From Cunninghamia lanceolata (Eukaryota; Streptophyta; Pinopsida; Cupressales; Cupressaceae): a stretch of DNA of 64,000 bases. The notes under the pieces were generated by a model. That model ran no database searches. It had not been told where the DNA came from and saw only the letters and a list, made by a program, of their open reading frames with translations. Position numbers and translations under genes: made by a program. Positions 46,926 through 58,357 of this stretch are shown here, in pieces (the stretch's first letter is position 1; the number at the start of each line of letters is the position of its first letter). The stretch is taken from contig BSBN01000297.1 of assembly GCA_027924645.1 (NCBI GenBank), positions 5,828,001 to 5,892,000 of the forward strand. Direction: 5' to 3'.

Positions 46926-48440
46926 ATGGCTTTCTTTGTAGGAAATAACCAGTCTCCTTTTTTGTTCAATGATTACCATGATATGCCAAAAAACCTAGAT
47001 AAGTTCTGCTCAAAATTCAGAGTGAATGATCCAGATAGGACTGCAGATGAGTACATCAAGATTTTTAAAGCTAACATGTTCATGTTGCAAGTGCAGTATG
47101 AGGATGTGATATGCAGGTTGTTCCCTTATTCTTTGCAGGAAGAAGCTTATTATTGGTTTGCCAACCTCCCTACCGCATCCATAAACTCATGGGTAAACCT
47201 AAAGACTGCTTTTTTGGATAGGTTTCATATGCCTACCACCCCAACTGATCTTTATCGATCTTTTGTGGAGATTCATCAAGAGGAAGGTGAGATGATAAGT
47301 TTCTTCAACAACAGATTCTAAAAAGCTTACAGTCGTTTGCAGGCTCCTTATGTTGTAGATCAAGCCATTACCCTACCCATTTACTGTGCTGCCCTAGATA
47401 AACTTACCTCCATGTTTGCAAGGAGAGCTAACCCAATACCTGCTAGTTTAGCTCAAGCATATTTTGCTACTGTCGAGGTAAACATCCAGTTAGGGCAAAC
47501 AACTTCTGGTCCATTAAACCATATGGGGCCTGTTGCCATGCCAAATCAAATACCTATGATAAATCGTGCATTGGCTAATCATACCCCTGTGATGAATCCG
47601 ATTCCAAACTCGGCTGCAACATAGGCCTTAGTGATCCACCCAAGTAATTCGGTAGTCAAAATGCCTCCAGCACAAATGCCTTTCCTACAGTCTTTAGAAA
47701 TAGCCAAGACCAAAGAAGACAAAGATGATATCAGAGAACTGGTTGAGCAAATGAAGAAACTCACTGCTGAAGTTACTCACCTAAAAAACCAAAATGCTTA
47801 TATGCAGCAAAGAGGATAGAATCAACAACATTTCCAGAATCAACAGTACTCCCAGAACCAAAGTCAGAACCAGTTCTCAAATCAGAATCAGTATCAAAAT
47901 CAGAACTTTCAGCAACGGTCAAATCGATCTTGGAACACCAGACCAAACAATGGAGGAGTGCCTTTGCCCTTGGAAAATTAGAACAATGATACTAGGCCCT
48001 TATCCACTTGGTGCAGACTGCACAAAACAAATGCTCACTCTGAACTGGATTGCCCAGAATTCTAGATTGCATCCAGTATCTTCCAGATGGAGATTCAAAA
48101 TGCTGAAAATCAGGAGACTCCACCAATAGGATATGAAATCGTTCCTTCTCAAAGGTATGATACTACCTTAGTCCTTGATAGTTATACATTTCCTTTCCAA
48201 GATGACAATTAGCCTAAGGAAGAAGAGTCTGAAGAAGTTAATGCATATTAGCAGTATAACAAGACTCCTTACAACCTGAGAAGTAACGAGCCTAAAGGCC
48301 CTTTCACCACTTCCATCCCTCCAAATAGCTATCAGATCCCACCTGACCCAAAAGCTACCAATAATCCTGAACCACCACAGGTTCCCCATCAATTAGTATA
48401 TCAGGGTACTGCTACTACTGCAGAAAATTCTCAATGATCT
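46926..48440 (+). pseudogene. Element D gag
   Basis: The ATG at 46926 (MAFFVGNNQSPFLFNDYHDM) leads into a retrotransposon-gag core: DEYIKIFKANMFMLQVQYED, EAYYWFANLP, WVNLKTAFLDRFHMPT. A Gln/Asn-rich stretch (47820-47930) precedes a CHHC finger, WCRLHKTNAHSELDC at 48009-48053. The frame stays the same throughout. It is broken by at least eight stops (including 47319, 47622 and 47817), most of them TAG where CAG (Gln) would fit. Confidence 0.85.
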
Positions 48441-49586
48441 GACATAGTGAAAATGGGGCAATATGTAGCTGAGGAACTTAAGAAAATGAAGGTCAGTCTT
48501 TTTGTGTATGAGTTGCTTAAAATACCTGAGGTTAGGACATCTTTCTTCTAAGATATAGGTACCGGAACTAAGACTGATTATGTTCCAAAGAAAAATATCA
48601 CCAAAGATAGCATTGATAAGGGGAAGGAAAGAATACATGTAACTGATGTAGAACAGAAGATGACACTGTATAAAGACAAGGGGGAAAGTCCCCCTTTCCT
48701 CTTAACACTCAGAATATTCAATAAGAACCTTCATAACTGTTTAGTAGATTCTGGTGCTTCCACGAATGTAATGCCACTGTCAGTTTGTAAAGCACTTGGG
48801 CTCACTCCAGCCAAATCTTCCTGGAAGGTGACACAATTAGATAAGACTAAAGTGAATGTAGTGGGTGAGTTGAACAGGATACACATGCAATTGGCTTCTG
48901 ATCCTAGGGTACGACAGTACATAGATATCCAAGTAGTGGACATTCCAGATCAATATGGCATGTTGTTGAGTAGAGATTGGTCTAGGACTTTGAATGGTTA
49001 TATGGCAACTGACTTTTCCCATATGTGGCTGCCCTGGAAGGGATTGGCTAATTAGATACGTATTGAAAGAGAACCCAAGATGAAGCATATGATCACATAA
49101 TACAATCAGCCCAATGAGATTCTATTCTCAGAAGTTGATTTGGGAGTTTATCTTCCACATGCTAGTCAATTAGAAGAAGTTCTTATGCTGAGTTGTTTAA
49201 GACCCTCTAAACCACTCATAGAAAGACCAGAAAATACAGGAGCATATATTGAATCAGATGAAGGAGACACTTTAGATAAAGATGAACCTGGGGTATTTGA
49301 AGGATTTTGTGATTTTGTAGCCATATTTGCACAAGATCAAACTGCTATTAGAAGGCAAGTTCAAATGGAAGAATTACTATTGCCCAACTGGTGTCATATA
49401 CATGATGCATCTCATTCTAAATTTACTTGCCAATTGTGTCAAGAGGCGATCAAACAAGTGCAAAGACAACTGAAGATCCCTATAATCCCAAAGGAAGAAC
49501 CAACTGTTGAAAAGAAGGAAGAATCTGAACCTCTACTTGATAAGGAGAGGTCTATTAAACAGAAGGATAATAGCAAAGATTTTTGA
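48441..49586 (+). pseudogene. Element D protease region with second CHHC motif
   Basis: The retropepsin site is LVDSGASTNVMPLSVCKALG near 48741, with the catalytic DSGA intact. The downstream block YGMLLSRDWSRTLNGYMATD matches the Tat-type LGRxW region with changes. After stops at 49053 and 49098 come an acidic linker and WCHIHDASHSKFTC near 49391-49432, the same finger type as in gag. The segment ends at TGA 49584-49586, directly before the RNase H domain. Confidence 0.8.
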
Positions 49587-49985
49587 TTGTGGACCTTAAG
49601 ATTTGATGGCTCAAGATGTAGACAAGGGTCTGGTGCTGGGGTTGAATTGGTCAGCCCCACTGGGAGTTCATATCTAGTGTCACAGAGACTATAGTTTCGA
49701 TGCACAAACAATGTCACTAAATACGAAGCATTAGTACAGGGGTTGCTGCTCACATTACAGAAGAAAGTCAAAATTATCTAGACGTTTGGTGATTCTGAGT
49801 TAGTGGTGAAACAAGTGAGAAAACAGTACTCATGCAATGATAAGAGATTGAATAGGTATAGGAATAGAGTCTTGGATCTGATCGAGTGCTTTGACGGTTT
49901 TAACATCCAAGTCATCCCAAGAAGATAGAATCATGTTGCAAATGCTCTAGCTCAAACAACAAGTACCTTAGAACCATCGTCTATG
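49587..49985 (+). pseudogene. Element D additional RNase H domain (before RT)
   Basis: The order of blocks is that of the plant/archaeal-type RNase H (RVT_3): LWTLRFDGS with the first catalytic Asp, GSGAGVELVSPTG, NVTKYEALVQGLLLTLQ with the catalytic Glu, FGDSELVVKQV with the second Asp, and NHVANALAQ, where the last Asp of the usual VADAL is Asn. Three stops interrupt it (49692, 49782, 49929), all in the common gag-pol frame. In retroelements this domain removes RNA from the RNA-DNA hybrid during reverse transcription. Its position between protease and RT is notable. Confidence 0.8.
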
Positions 49986-51760
49986 GTAGGACTAAAGAAG
50001 TTCTTTGTGGAATTTGTGGCTACTCCATCTGTGCCTGATAATGTCACCAATTTCCAAGTTTTTGAAGATGATCAACACATCATTAATTTCCTTACTTCAT
50101 CAAATGTGTTTACTACTCAGATAATAGATGAAGAAGAAATGGAACCAGCTGAAATAGATTTAGAAGGAGTACTAAACTTGAAAACCAACATGATCCCATG
50201 AGGAATGGTAGAATTGGAAAGACTGTTTGATGTAGATAATTTAGGGACTCAAAGGAAAGAAGAAGAATCCCCAGGAGGAAAATGTGAACCATTTAACTTA
50301 GGGACAGAAGAAAATGTGAAGAACATGTTCATTGGGAAAGCTAATACTGAAAAGGAAAGGACATAAATCATACATGCATTAAGAGATTATCATGAGGTTA
50401 TAGCCTGGAGTTATGAAGATCTAAAGACTTACGACACCTCGATCATCACACACACCATCCCGCTAAAGCTAGGAGCAAAGCCATTCAAACAAAGACAGAG
50501 GCCAGTAAATGCTTTGCTTGAACCTTTAATTTTCAAAGAAGTACAGAAGCTGCTGTCAGCAAGGATAATATTTCCTATTAGACATTTTGCATGGGTAGCA
50601 AATTTAGTTCCAGTCTGAAAGAAAAATGGAGAAATCAGACTTTGCGTTGATTTTCGTAACTTAAACAGAGCATCTGAAAAGGATAATTACTCGCTGCCCT
50701 CTTTGGATGAAGTGTTACAGATTGTTAACAGGTCCCAGATGATGTCATTCCTGAATGGATACTCTGGTTATAACCAGGTGATGGTAGAATATGAAGACAG
50801 ATTGAAGACATCCTTCACCTGTAAATGGGGCATCTATGCCTACCGCCGAATGCCATTTGGCTTGATAAACTCTGGCGCAACTTTTTAGCATGCGATGGAT
50901 GTTGCTTTTAAGGGGTTGGTTGGAAAATGTATTATCATCTACATGGATGATGTAACAATTTTCTCAAAAAGGTGAGAGGATCATGTTACAGATCTGAGAA
51001 AGGTGTTGCAATGATGCAAAGATTATGGCATATTGCTCAACCCCAAGAAGTGTATTTTTGGGGTAATTGAAGGAAAGTTGCTAGGATATGTAATATTTGA
51101 ACAAGGAATATCTATTGACCCGGACCGGATCCAAGCAATATTCAAGATACCTCCCCTAGCCAACAAGAAGGAACTTAAGTCATATTTTGGTAAGATCAAC
51201 TTTGTACGTAAATTCATTACGGGGTTTGCTGAGATTGTTCAACCTCTGAATGCCATGCTGAAGAAAGATGCTAAGATGGACTGGACTCCAGAAGCCAAGG
51301 CTGCCTTCGCAAAAATCAAACAAGCTATATCCAATGCACCTGTCTTGGTGAGTCCAGATTACACTTTGCCATTTCACATATATTCGTTTGCTTCTAAACA
51401 CACTTGTGCTGCAATGTTAACACAAAAGATGGTAGTTGATGATGAAAGGCCCATTGCTTTCATGAGTACCCCATTGAAAGATGCAGAGTTAAGGTATCCA
51501 AATGTGGAAAAATAGGCGTATGCTCTAGTGAAGGCAGTTAAGAAATTCCATCATTACATCCTAAGAAGTCAAGTGATTGCCATCGTCCCAGATGCAGCAG
51601 TTAAAGCATTACTGATGCAGAGTGAATTAGGAGAGAGAAGAGGGAAGTGGGTCACTATATTGCAAGAATTTGACATTGATATTTAACCCATGAAGTTGGT
51701 AAGAGGCTAGGCCCTGACAAGAACAATGGCTGAAGTAGGACCAGATCTAGTTTCTTAGCA
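49986..51760 (+). pseudogene. Element D reverse transcriptase and degenerate RNase H
   Basis: RT blocks: PVNALLEPLIFKEVQKLL, NGEIRLCVDFRNLNRAS, MSFLNGYSGYNQVM, YRRMPFGLINSGATF, and the active site YMDDV near 50941. The first catalytic Asp of the F-L-D-G-Y-S-G-Y block is Asn. The following RNase H (HIYSFASKHTCAAMLTQK, LKDAELRYPNVEK) lacks the usual D-A-S Asp, as in elements whose second RNase H does the work. About ten stops, all in one frame. Confidence 0.85.
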
Positions 51761-53045
51761 GTATCTGTTAGAGGATGTTTCAAAAGATGAATGGTATGGT
51801 GATATTATATTTTATTTACTCAATCAATGCTGTCCACAACAGCTGAATTCAATGCAAAGAAGAGCTCTCAAACTGAAAAGCAAAAGTTATATGATAAAAG
51901 GATCAGTCCTTTACAAGAAGAATCACGAGGGTATCTATCTAAGGTGTTTGGACAAATCAGAGGTTGATCAAGTGCTAACCAGTTTTCATGAGAGGTTCGG
52001 AACAGGTCATGGGTCAGCGTACTCAACAGCTAATCAGGTTCTTCATGCCGGGTATTACTGGCCAACCTTGTTCAAAGATGCACATTCACATGTAAGAACC
52101 TGTCATATCTGTCAGACTGCCACTCATAGACAATGACACGCAACCATGCCTTTGCAACCAATAGTGGAGGTACGACCATTTGCTCAATGGGGCCTCAACT
52201 TTATCGATATGATCAATCCGCCCTCCTCTGTCAGCCACAGGTATATTCTGACCGCTACTGATTACTGCACTTGATGGTCTGAGGCAATAGCTTGTAAGCA
52301 ATGTACCATGGAGGTAGTTATTGAGTTTGTTGAAAAGCATATTATCACTAGGTTTGGTTTTCCATTTGCTTTAGTTTGTGATAATGGCTCTGCCTTTTCA
52401 TCATTACATTTTTCTAACTGGGCATTCGATTATGGAATTACTCTCCAGTTCTCATCTAATTACTATCCACAAGGGAATGGGGTAGCTGAATCAACAAACA
52501 AAAACCTGCTCGAGGTCATTAAGAAACTATTAGACAAAAACCCTAGGGATTAGCATACTTAGCTTAGGTTCGCTTTATGGGCTGATAGAATCTGACACAA
52601 AGTAGCCCTGAATACATCTCCTTATCACCTAGTATATGGGGTTGAACCCATCTTTCCCATCCATTTGAGAATCCCGGTACTTCAATTCATGCAAGACTAC
52701 CTTGAAACTGACGACCATGTGTCCTCTAGGTTGGCTCACTTACTGCACCTTGAAGAAAAACGTGATGCTGCCATAGAAAACTTTGCCAAACATCAGGGGG
52801 TCGTAAAACGGTGGTTCAATAAAAGAGCCTAGGTCAAAGCCTTCCGCATTTCAGATTTGGTCCTATATTGGGACAAAGCACATGAAAAGAAGGGAGAACA
52901 TGGTAAGTTTGACAAACTTTGGTTGGGTCCCTATCAGATCTATGAGATCCTTGGGGATAGTACATATCGACTCAAGAGCCTTACTGGTGAGGAGCTGCCA
53001 CTGTCTGTCAATGGCCAGTTTCTAAAGCACTACTTTCAGGCTTGA
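51761..53045 (+). pseudogene. Element D integrase
   Basis: The zinc region has H and H in FHERFGTGHG and CHIC near 52111. The core reads WGLNFIDMINPPSS, with Asn for the first catalytic Asp, then LVCDNGSAF and GNGVAESTNKNLL with the second Asp and Glu present. The C-terminal block is KFDKLWLGPYQIYEI and LKHYFQA, followed by TGA. There is no chromodomain. Stops are at 52136, 52275, 52553 and elsewhere. Confidence 0.85.
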
Positions 53046-54015
53046 GAGGTAGTCATGCCTCATTTTAGTGTACATAGTTAGGGGGGGTTTGTTTGCTTTG
53101 GTTAGTTTAGGTTGCCTTTAGCTTAGTTTGCTTTCTTGCCTTTGCTTTCCTTAGGTGTTAGGTGCTTTGCTTAGTTTACTTGTCCTTTTGCTCTTGTTTG
53201 TTATGCTTGCTTTTCCAGGGGGTCTTTGTTTTTGAGGTGGTGGCAGTCGTGCAGACCTGCAAATGCTTCTTTGATGGGTGAATAATCATGAGTCTTTCTT
53301 CGAGAAGATAAGGTTTCCACCTAGTCTTTGCTGTGGGTTCCATTGTTATACCAAGGGGTATGGTGTCTGTTCATTGAAAATAAGTTATTAGTCGGTGCAC
53401 CTAAAGTATTTTCTAGCCATATATCTTTTACACTTTAAATAATCTGAAAGTAGCTAGGCGAGTCTAGGTGATCTTGTGTCAAGTGAAATGGGCTGATTTC
53501 CTCTTCTACCACATGCACTACCAATCATAAAGAAAGCAGGTGACACTAAGTGTTGCTAACTTATATTGGGTAAAAATAAAAAGTGTTTCTCAACACCAGA
53601 CCCATCACAGTGCAAATAAAGAAACTACCAAATTGCAAAATACTTACCAAAAGATACTACCAGAAAAGATTGACATCAAATATCATTGTACTATCAAACT
53701 TGACTGATCATCAATCTATTCCAAGGCTCAGCAAGACTTCAAAATTTGAGCATTTCCTGGTGGTAGAATGCTCTCAGTCTTCTAGCTTGTCTTAGGGGAT
53801 CCCAGGTGAACTTGGTTCTAGAAGGATGGGAATGAATACAACTGCACACACTCAGGTTTTCAGGATATGGATGGTCGCATTGGTTAGTAATCTTAGATTC
53901 TTTGATAAGGTACCTTACTTTTTCGCTTAATATGTGGGGAACATAGAGATTCTGGGTTCAAACTGAACATTTATCGTCGAAATGCTTGGGAGCATTTCCC
54001 AGCAAAGTCGCCATT
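53046..54015 (+). other. Element D 3' non-coding region with purine tract
   Basis: Gttaggggggg at 53077-53087 may be a (central) polypurine tract, followed by a T-rich stretch of repeated ttgcttt words. The last bases, cccagcaaagtcgccatt, read on the other strand as a primer-site-like TGGCGACTTTGCTGGG directly against the LTR start. Confidence 0.5.
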
Positions 54016-55500
54016 TGTTTTACCTTGCACGCACGCCCCATTCAAAAATGGAGGCCCCCCTCTTTTGATTTGGCTAGAGAGTCATTTGATCTTCTAATCT
54101 CCTAAGTGATTGTGTGGTCAAAAGTGCATTTTGACCTTGATTCAAAGGGTGATATTCAAAAAATCACTTCAATATCTGCTAGAATGAACCCTTGTTTTCT
54201 ACTTTTCTGCCTTGTCTGACCTTTTGCACTAAAATGTGCCTTGTCTGACCTTTTACGCTGAAATGTGCCTTGTCTGACCTTTTGCGCTGAAATGTGCCTT
54301 GTTTGACCTTTTGCGCTGAAATGTGCCTTGTCTGACCTTGTGCTAAATTGCCCTTCAACTGACTTCTGCACTAAAATCCTATCGCTCCGACCTTTGCGCT
54401 GATTTTCTCACTGACTGACTTGGCATTAAAAATCATCGATTTAGACTCTTGCGCTAAAAATGGCTACATCTGACTTGCACTAAAATCAGCGACCACCGAC
54501 TAAGTCAGACAACTTCGAAAGGCCCGCAAGTTGGATGAACTCAATTCCACCGCAAAATTGTGTTAACTAAACTTCCAAGCCTTGCGCTGAATGTTGCCCC
54601 GTTCGACCATGTCTGACGTATCAAAATTCTCTGCCAGGTCTGAGCTGAAGGAAATCCATGCAAAATCCAAACTAACAGTTCGTACGCCTGTGCATTAATG
54701 GCAGATTTTGTAGGGGTTAAATATGAAATTAATCAAGTTTGAAGTCATTCGATTGCATTTTAGCTAGAAATTCTGAGCTCCATCCACCCTCTGTCGATTT
54801 GCTCGAGCTCGAACCCGTGACCTACCTGCACGCCGACACGCCATCGCTCTTACCAGGTAGGATTTCAACCCTCATTTTCAAGCTCTCATTTTCAAACAAG
54901 TTAGGGTTTAGATTAAACAGCCAGTTTTTGGTTAGGAAAATAGATGATTAATCTACATTTTGGGGTTAGGGTTTCATAAAACTATGAGTCTACATTTAAA
55001 CCCTAGTTTTAGCTAGCCATGAAATTGAATAAGTCACTGTGTGTTAGAAAGCCAAACTTAGGTAATTTTTGCCCTGTGAAGCCCTTAGATTTCCTTAGTG
55101 CTAAAATACGCCCCGATCGACCTGCAAAACTAACCATTAATTAAGTCGGTCAGAGACCACCAAAATCTGTGCCAAGCGCCTAGTATCATTTAACGCTAAT
55201 ATTGACCTCATCCGACCAAATGCACCCAAAACGCTTTTCTCTGATTTGGTCAGAAGGCCTTAAAAACCCTGCAAGCTCTGGAAACTCCTTTTGCGCTAAA
55301 AAGACCTTGGTCCGACCTTGCGCTAAAAGATCAGGTCTCCGACCTGGTCAGATTCTCCCGCAAGGTCGGTGCTACATAAAAACCCCGCCGAGAGCTTACA
55401 TTGACTTAGCAGTAAAAGTGACCTCGTCTGACCTGCGCTATAATATCCTCCAACCGACTTAGTCAGACATTATCAAAATCCACACAAGTCAGACTGGGCC
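54016..55500 (+). repeat. Element D second LTR copy, first part
   Basis: TGTTTTACCTTGCACGC matches 38678 onward, including the 30-bp minisatellite and the start of the 949-bp unit. It is cut at the gggcc target site of element C (55496-55500). Confidence 0.9.
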
Positions 55501-56795
55501 TGTTGGTTTTTCTTCTGAATCAGCATTAGGGTTTGCCACTTCTAATGCACAGGCAGATTTAGCCAACTAAATACAGGAGGTTGCCTGAGCTGCCTCCCCT
55601 TCACTTCTGGTTCTGTCGCACCAAGGGGGGTATCCCTATAACTCAAGATGTAACTTTGACTAGCTCAAAGATAGAAAGATTTAACTTGACAACAACAGGC
55701 AGAATACTCTCATGTATGGACCAAGATCTGTATGATAGATCACAAGGCTGGCAACATTCTTGGACATGATGTCTGGTTGGGTATGAGAGCATGCAGGGGG
55801 TTCCTAATCCTACTCCTACAACTAACAGGTGGAAGTATGAAATGTTTTAGTTTGAACTTTGGATGCAAAGCTGGACATGGTTGTAACACAAACACAAAGC
55901 AAGATTGGTGCCTATCCAGGGCCTGGAGTCGGTAGACATACACCTGTGAATGATCAGCATGAATAGCTAAAACTGGATTTCAGGGGGATACACATGATAT
56001 CTGCCTTACAGATATCTCCCAATAAAGAGTGTCAAGTTATCTCTACTTATGGCATCCCTACTGCAGTATACCCTTCCCAATGTTCAACCTGAAAATAGTT
56101 TAATCTACCCCTTGAGCAGAAGTTAAAAGATCAGACATTCAACATAGGAATTCTATGCTCTAGAATCTAAACATTACCCAAATATCCAGATTCAGAAGAA
56201 GAATACATGCAATACTGGAGACAGAATTAACATAACACATGCTAAGATAGCATTACTCATATAAGATCAACCATGAAATCAGTGGATTCATGCCAAATCG
56301 TACAACAGGAGATACATAAACTCACAAGTTAGACTGTACAGAGCAACCAGATCAGCTGGTTTTGGATTACAGAGCCAAAAATCCTCAACTTTCAACAACC
56401 TTGAATGAATAACACCGTCTGCATTATATAGCAGGAGGGTGTATTCAGCATTAACTACCAGGTTGACCAAAAATCCTGCTAGATACACAGTATCATAAAA
56501 ATGGCGCTCAAACACATCACCAGATTGGCGCCCAAACATGAATGCAGCAGGTAGGGGAGGAGACAGGAAGATATCTCGAGCCCTGCACCACTGTCCGCTG
56601 ATGTACACCTTCAATCGGGTACCAGATCCGCCCATACCTCTGCAACCCTCGCCATAAATGGCGCACCAACCCGCGGCCTTGGGAAAAACATCTAACAGTC
56701 AATCGCAACCATTTCCCACCGAGATTCATCATCATGATATTCGAAAATGCAGGATACAATTATCCCACATGCACCCCGCAGCAACCTCTTTAACA

Positions 56796-56804
56796 CTTTA
56801 TATA
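56796..56804 (-). promoter_or_regulatory. TATA box in element C left LTR
   Basis: The minus strand reads TATATAAAG, downstream of the TGACGTCA-rich part in this orientation. The twin in the right LTR, at 62020-62028, is the one that would drive the element. Confidence 0.5.
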
Positions 56805-56879
56805 CTAGGTCATGAGCATATATCATGTCGGTGCTTTTGCTCCTGACGACACTAGTATAAGACTTCATCATCATCATCC

Positions 56880-58130
56880 TCCAGCAGCATGATATCCTGT
56901 CACCCGAAATATCACCCTGACGTCAGCATCATATCGCAAAACAACTGCATGATAATCGCCTTCATCGGCACAACCTGGTCCATCGGAGGAACATCCTCCT
57001 GCTGAGCCTATACCAAAAGTCTGGCCGATGAACATCCTGATGACGTCATCATCATATCCTGCTGACGTCATCATCATATCTGCCTACTGCGCACCTCCTC
57101 ATATCCGGATGACGTCATCATCATGTTTGCAAATATCGGGGGATCTCCACAAGATGATCTGTGTTAGAAATATGACCCCCCCGGACCTTGATGACGCCAT
57201 CATCACATTGACATCAGGATGATATTCGGAAGACAACCGGATATTTGGAAATATCATCCTGATGTGCAAATATCAGGTTGCACTGTAGCTCCACTATAAG
57301 ATCGGGGCGATTGATGAATATGATGATGCTTGAAAAGATCACCCCCCACTAGATAATGCACGAAGCCGGCAGGCAGATATCTCCTTGATATCAGCATCAT
57401 CATGACGCTGGAACAAACATACACCCGGGTGATATGAAAATATCACCCCCTCCTTCGGAAATATCATGATGCAGATAGGCAGAGAAAAAGATATCACCCT
57501 GTTATAAGGATGACGTCAGCATCATCAGGATGACAAAACAACGAACAAGAAGTGATACAACATCATCAGGATGATATTGACTAAGATCATCCTGACGTTC
57601 AAAATATGATGACCCCAGTGAATATCGGGTCACACTTAGAACTCTTCAACAACATCATCAGGATGATCATAACCAAGATCACCCGATGATAAAAATATCA
57701 CCCCGACGAAATATCATGAAGGCAGAAAATATGATGATCCTCGCAAGCAACACGGTGATAACTGGAAAAATGATGATGATGATGACGACCCTTAAGTAAA
57801 AGCAAGTCAGGTCGAACAACTTAGAGAAAAACCCCTTCAGAATATCGGGGCAACATCATCATCATGTTTGGGCAAGGTGATAAATGGAAGATCACCGGAC
57901 ACTTGAAAAATCACCCCCGCAAGCAAATCAGGGCGCGCTGTAGCTCATCAGCATCATCAGGATAATAACCAAACATCACCCGATAGTGAAATATGATGAT
58001 GACGATGAGAAACCGGTCGACGGAGAACATGATGATGCTGACCACCATCAAAGGAAATATGATGATGATGACCTCCTCTTCAAAGAAAATATGATGATGA
58101 AGCTGAAAAAATGCTGAGAAGGTCCAACAC
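56880..58130. repeat. TGACGTCA / catcatcatatc motif field in C LTR
   Basis: Perfect TGACGTCA palindromes at 56919, 57041, 57063, 57110 and 57511 lie within a 1.2-kb field of atatcaccc, gatgatgat and catcaggatga words. The right LTR repeats it at about 62100-63330. The palindrome is a classic bZIP (TGA/CRE-type) site. In minus orientation the field is U3, upstream of the TATA box. Confidence 0.7.
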
Positions 58131-58218
58131 TTAGAACAATGGGCAAGAAGATAAAGGGTTCAAATGAAGAAACCCCCTGATCATGAAAATCAACCCTAGG
58201 TCAAAATGAGTGCTAACA

Positions 58219-58236
58219 GTGGCTCTGTCTGGGGAC
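58219..58236. promoter_or_regulatory. Inverted primer-site-like motif beside left LTR
   Basis: Plus strand gTGGCTCTGTCTGGGGAC directly follows the left LTR. In minus orientation a purine tract would be expected here instead. It resembles the real primer site at the other end, TGGCRACTCTRCTRGGGA. Confidence 0.4.
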
Positions 58237-58357
58237 GTGCAGGTGAAAACCTGCAGCGAGAACCAGATCTCTGGGATGCAGACCAGTCCCTTATCCATTG
58301 GGCATAGAGTCATGAAGTTATCATGATCTGCATCACCAAACACAATATTTTTGAACA

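Larger units (their letters stand above)
55501..58218 (-). repeat. Element C LTR, left copy (3' LTR)
   Basis: 2718 bp; plus-strand ends are TGTTGG and GCTAACA. It contains the TATA box, the TGACGTCA cluster and short frames that are not genes. Confidence 0.95.

Noticed and set aside
56288..57077. Several 60-115-codon frames in the C LTRs, nearly identical in both copies
   Set aside because: Their similarity is explained by LTR identity. They overlap on opposite strands, include the motif field, and show no domain.
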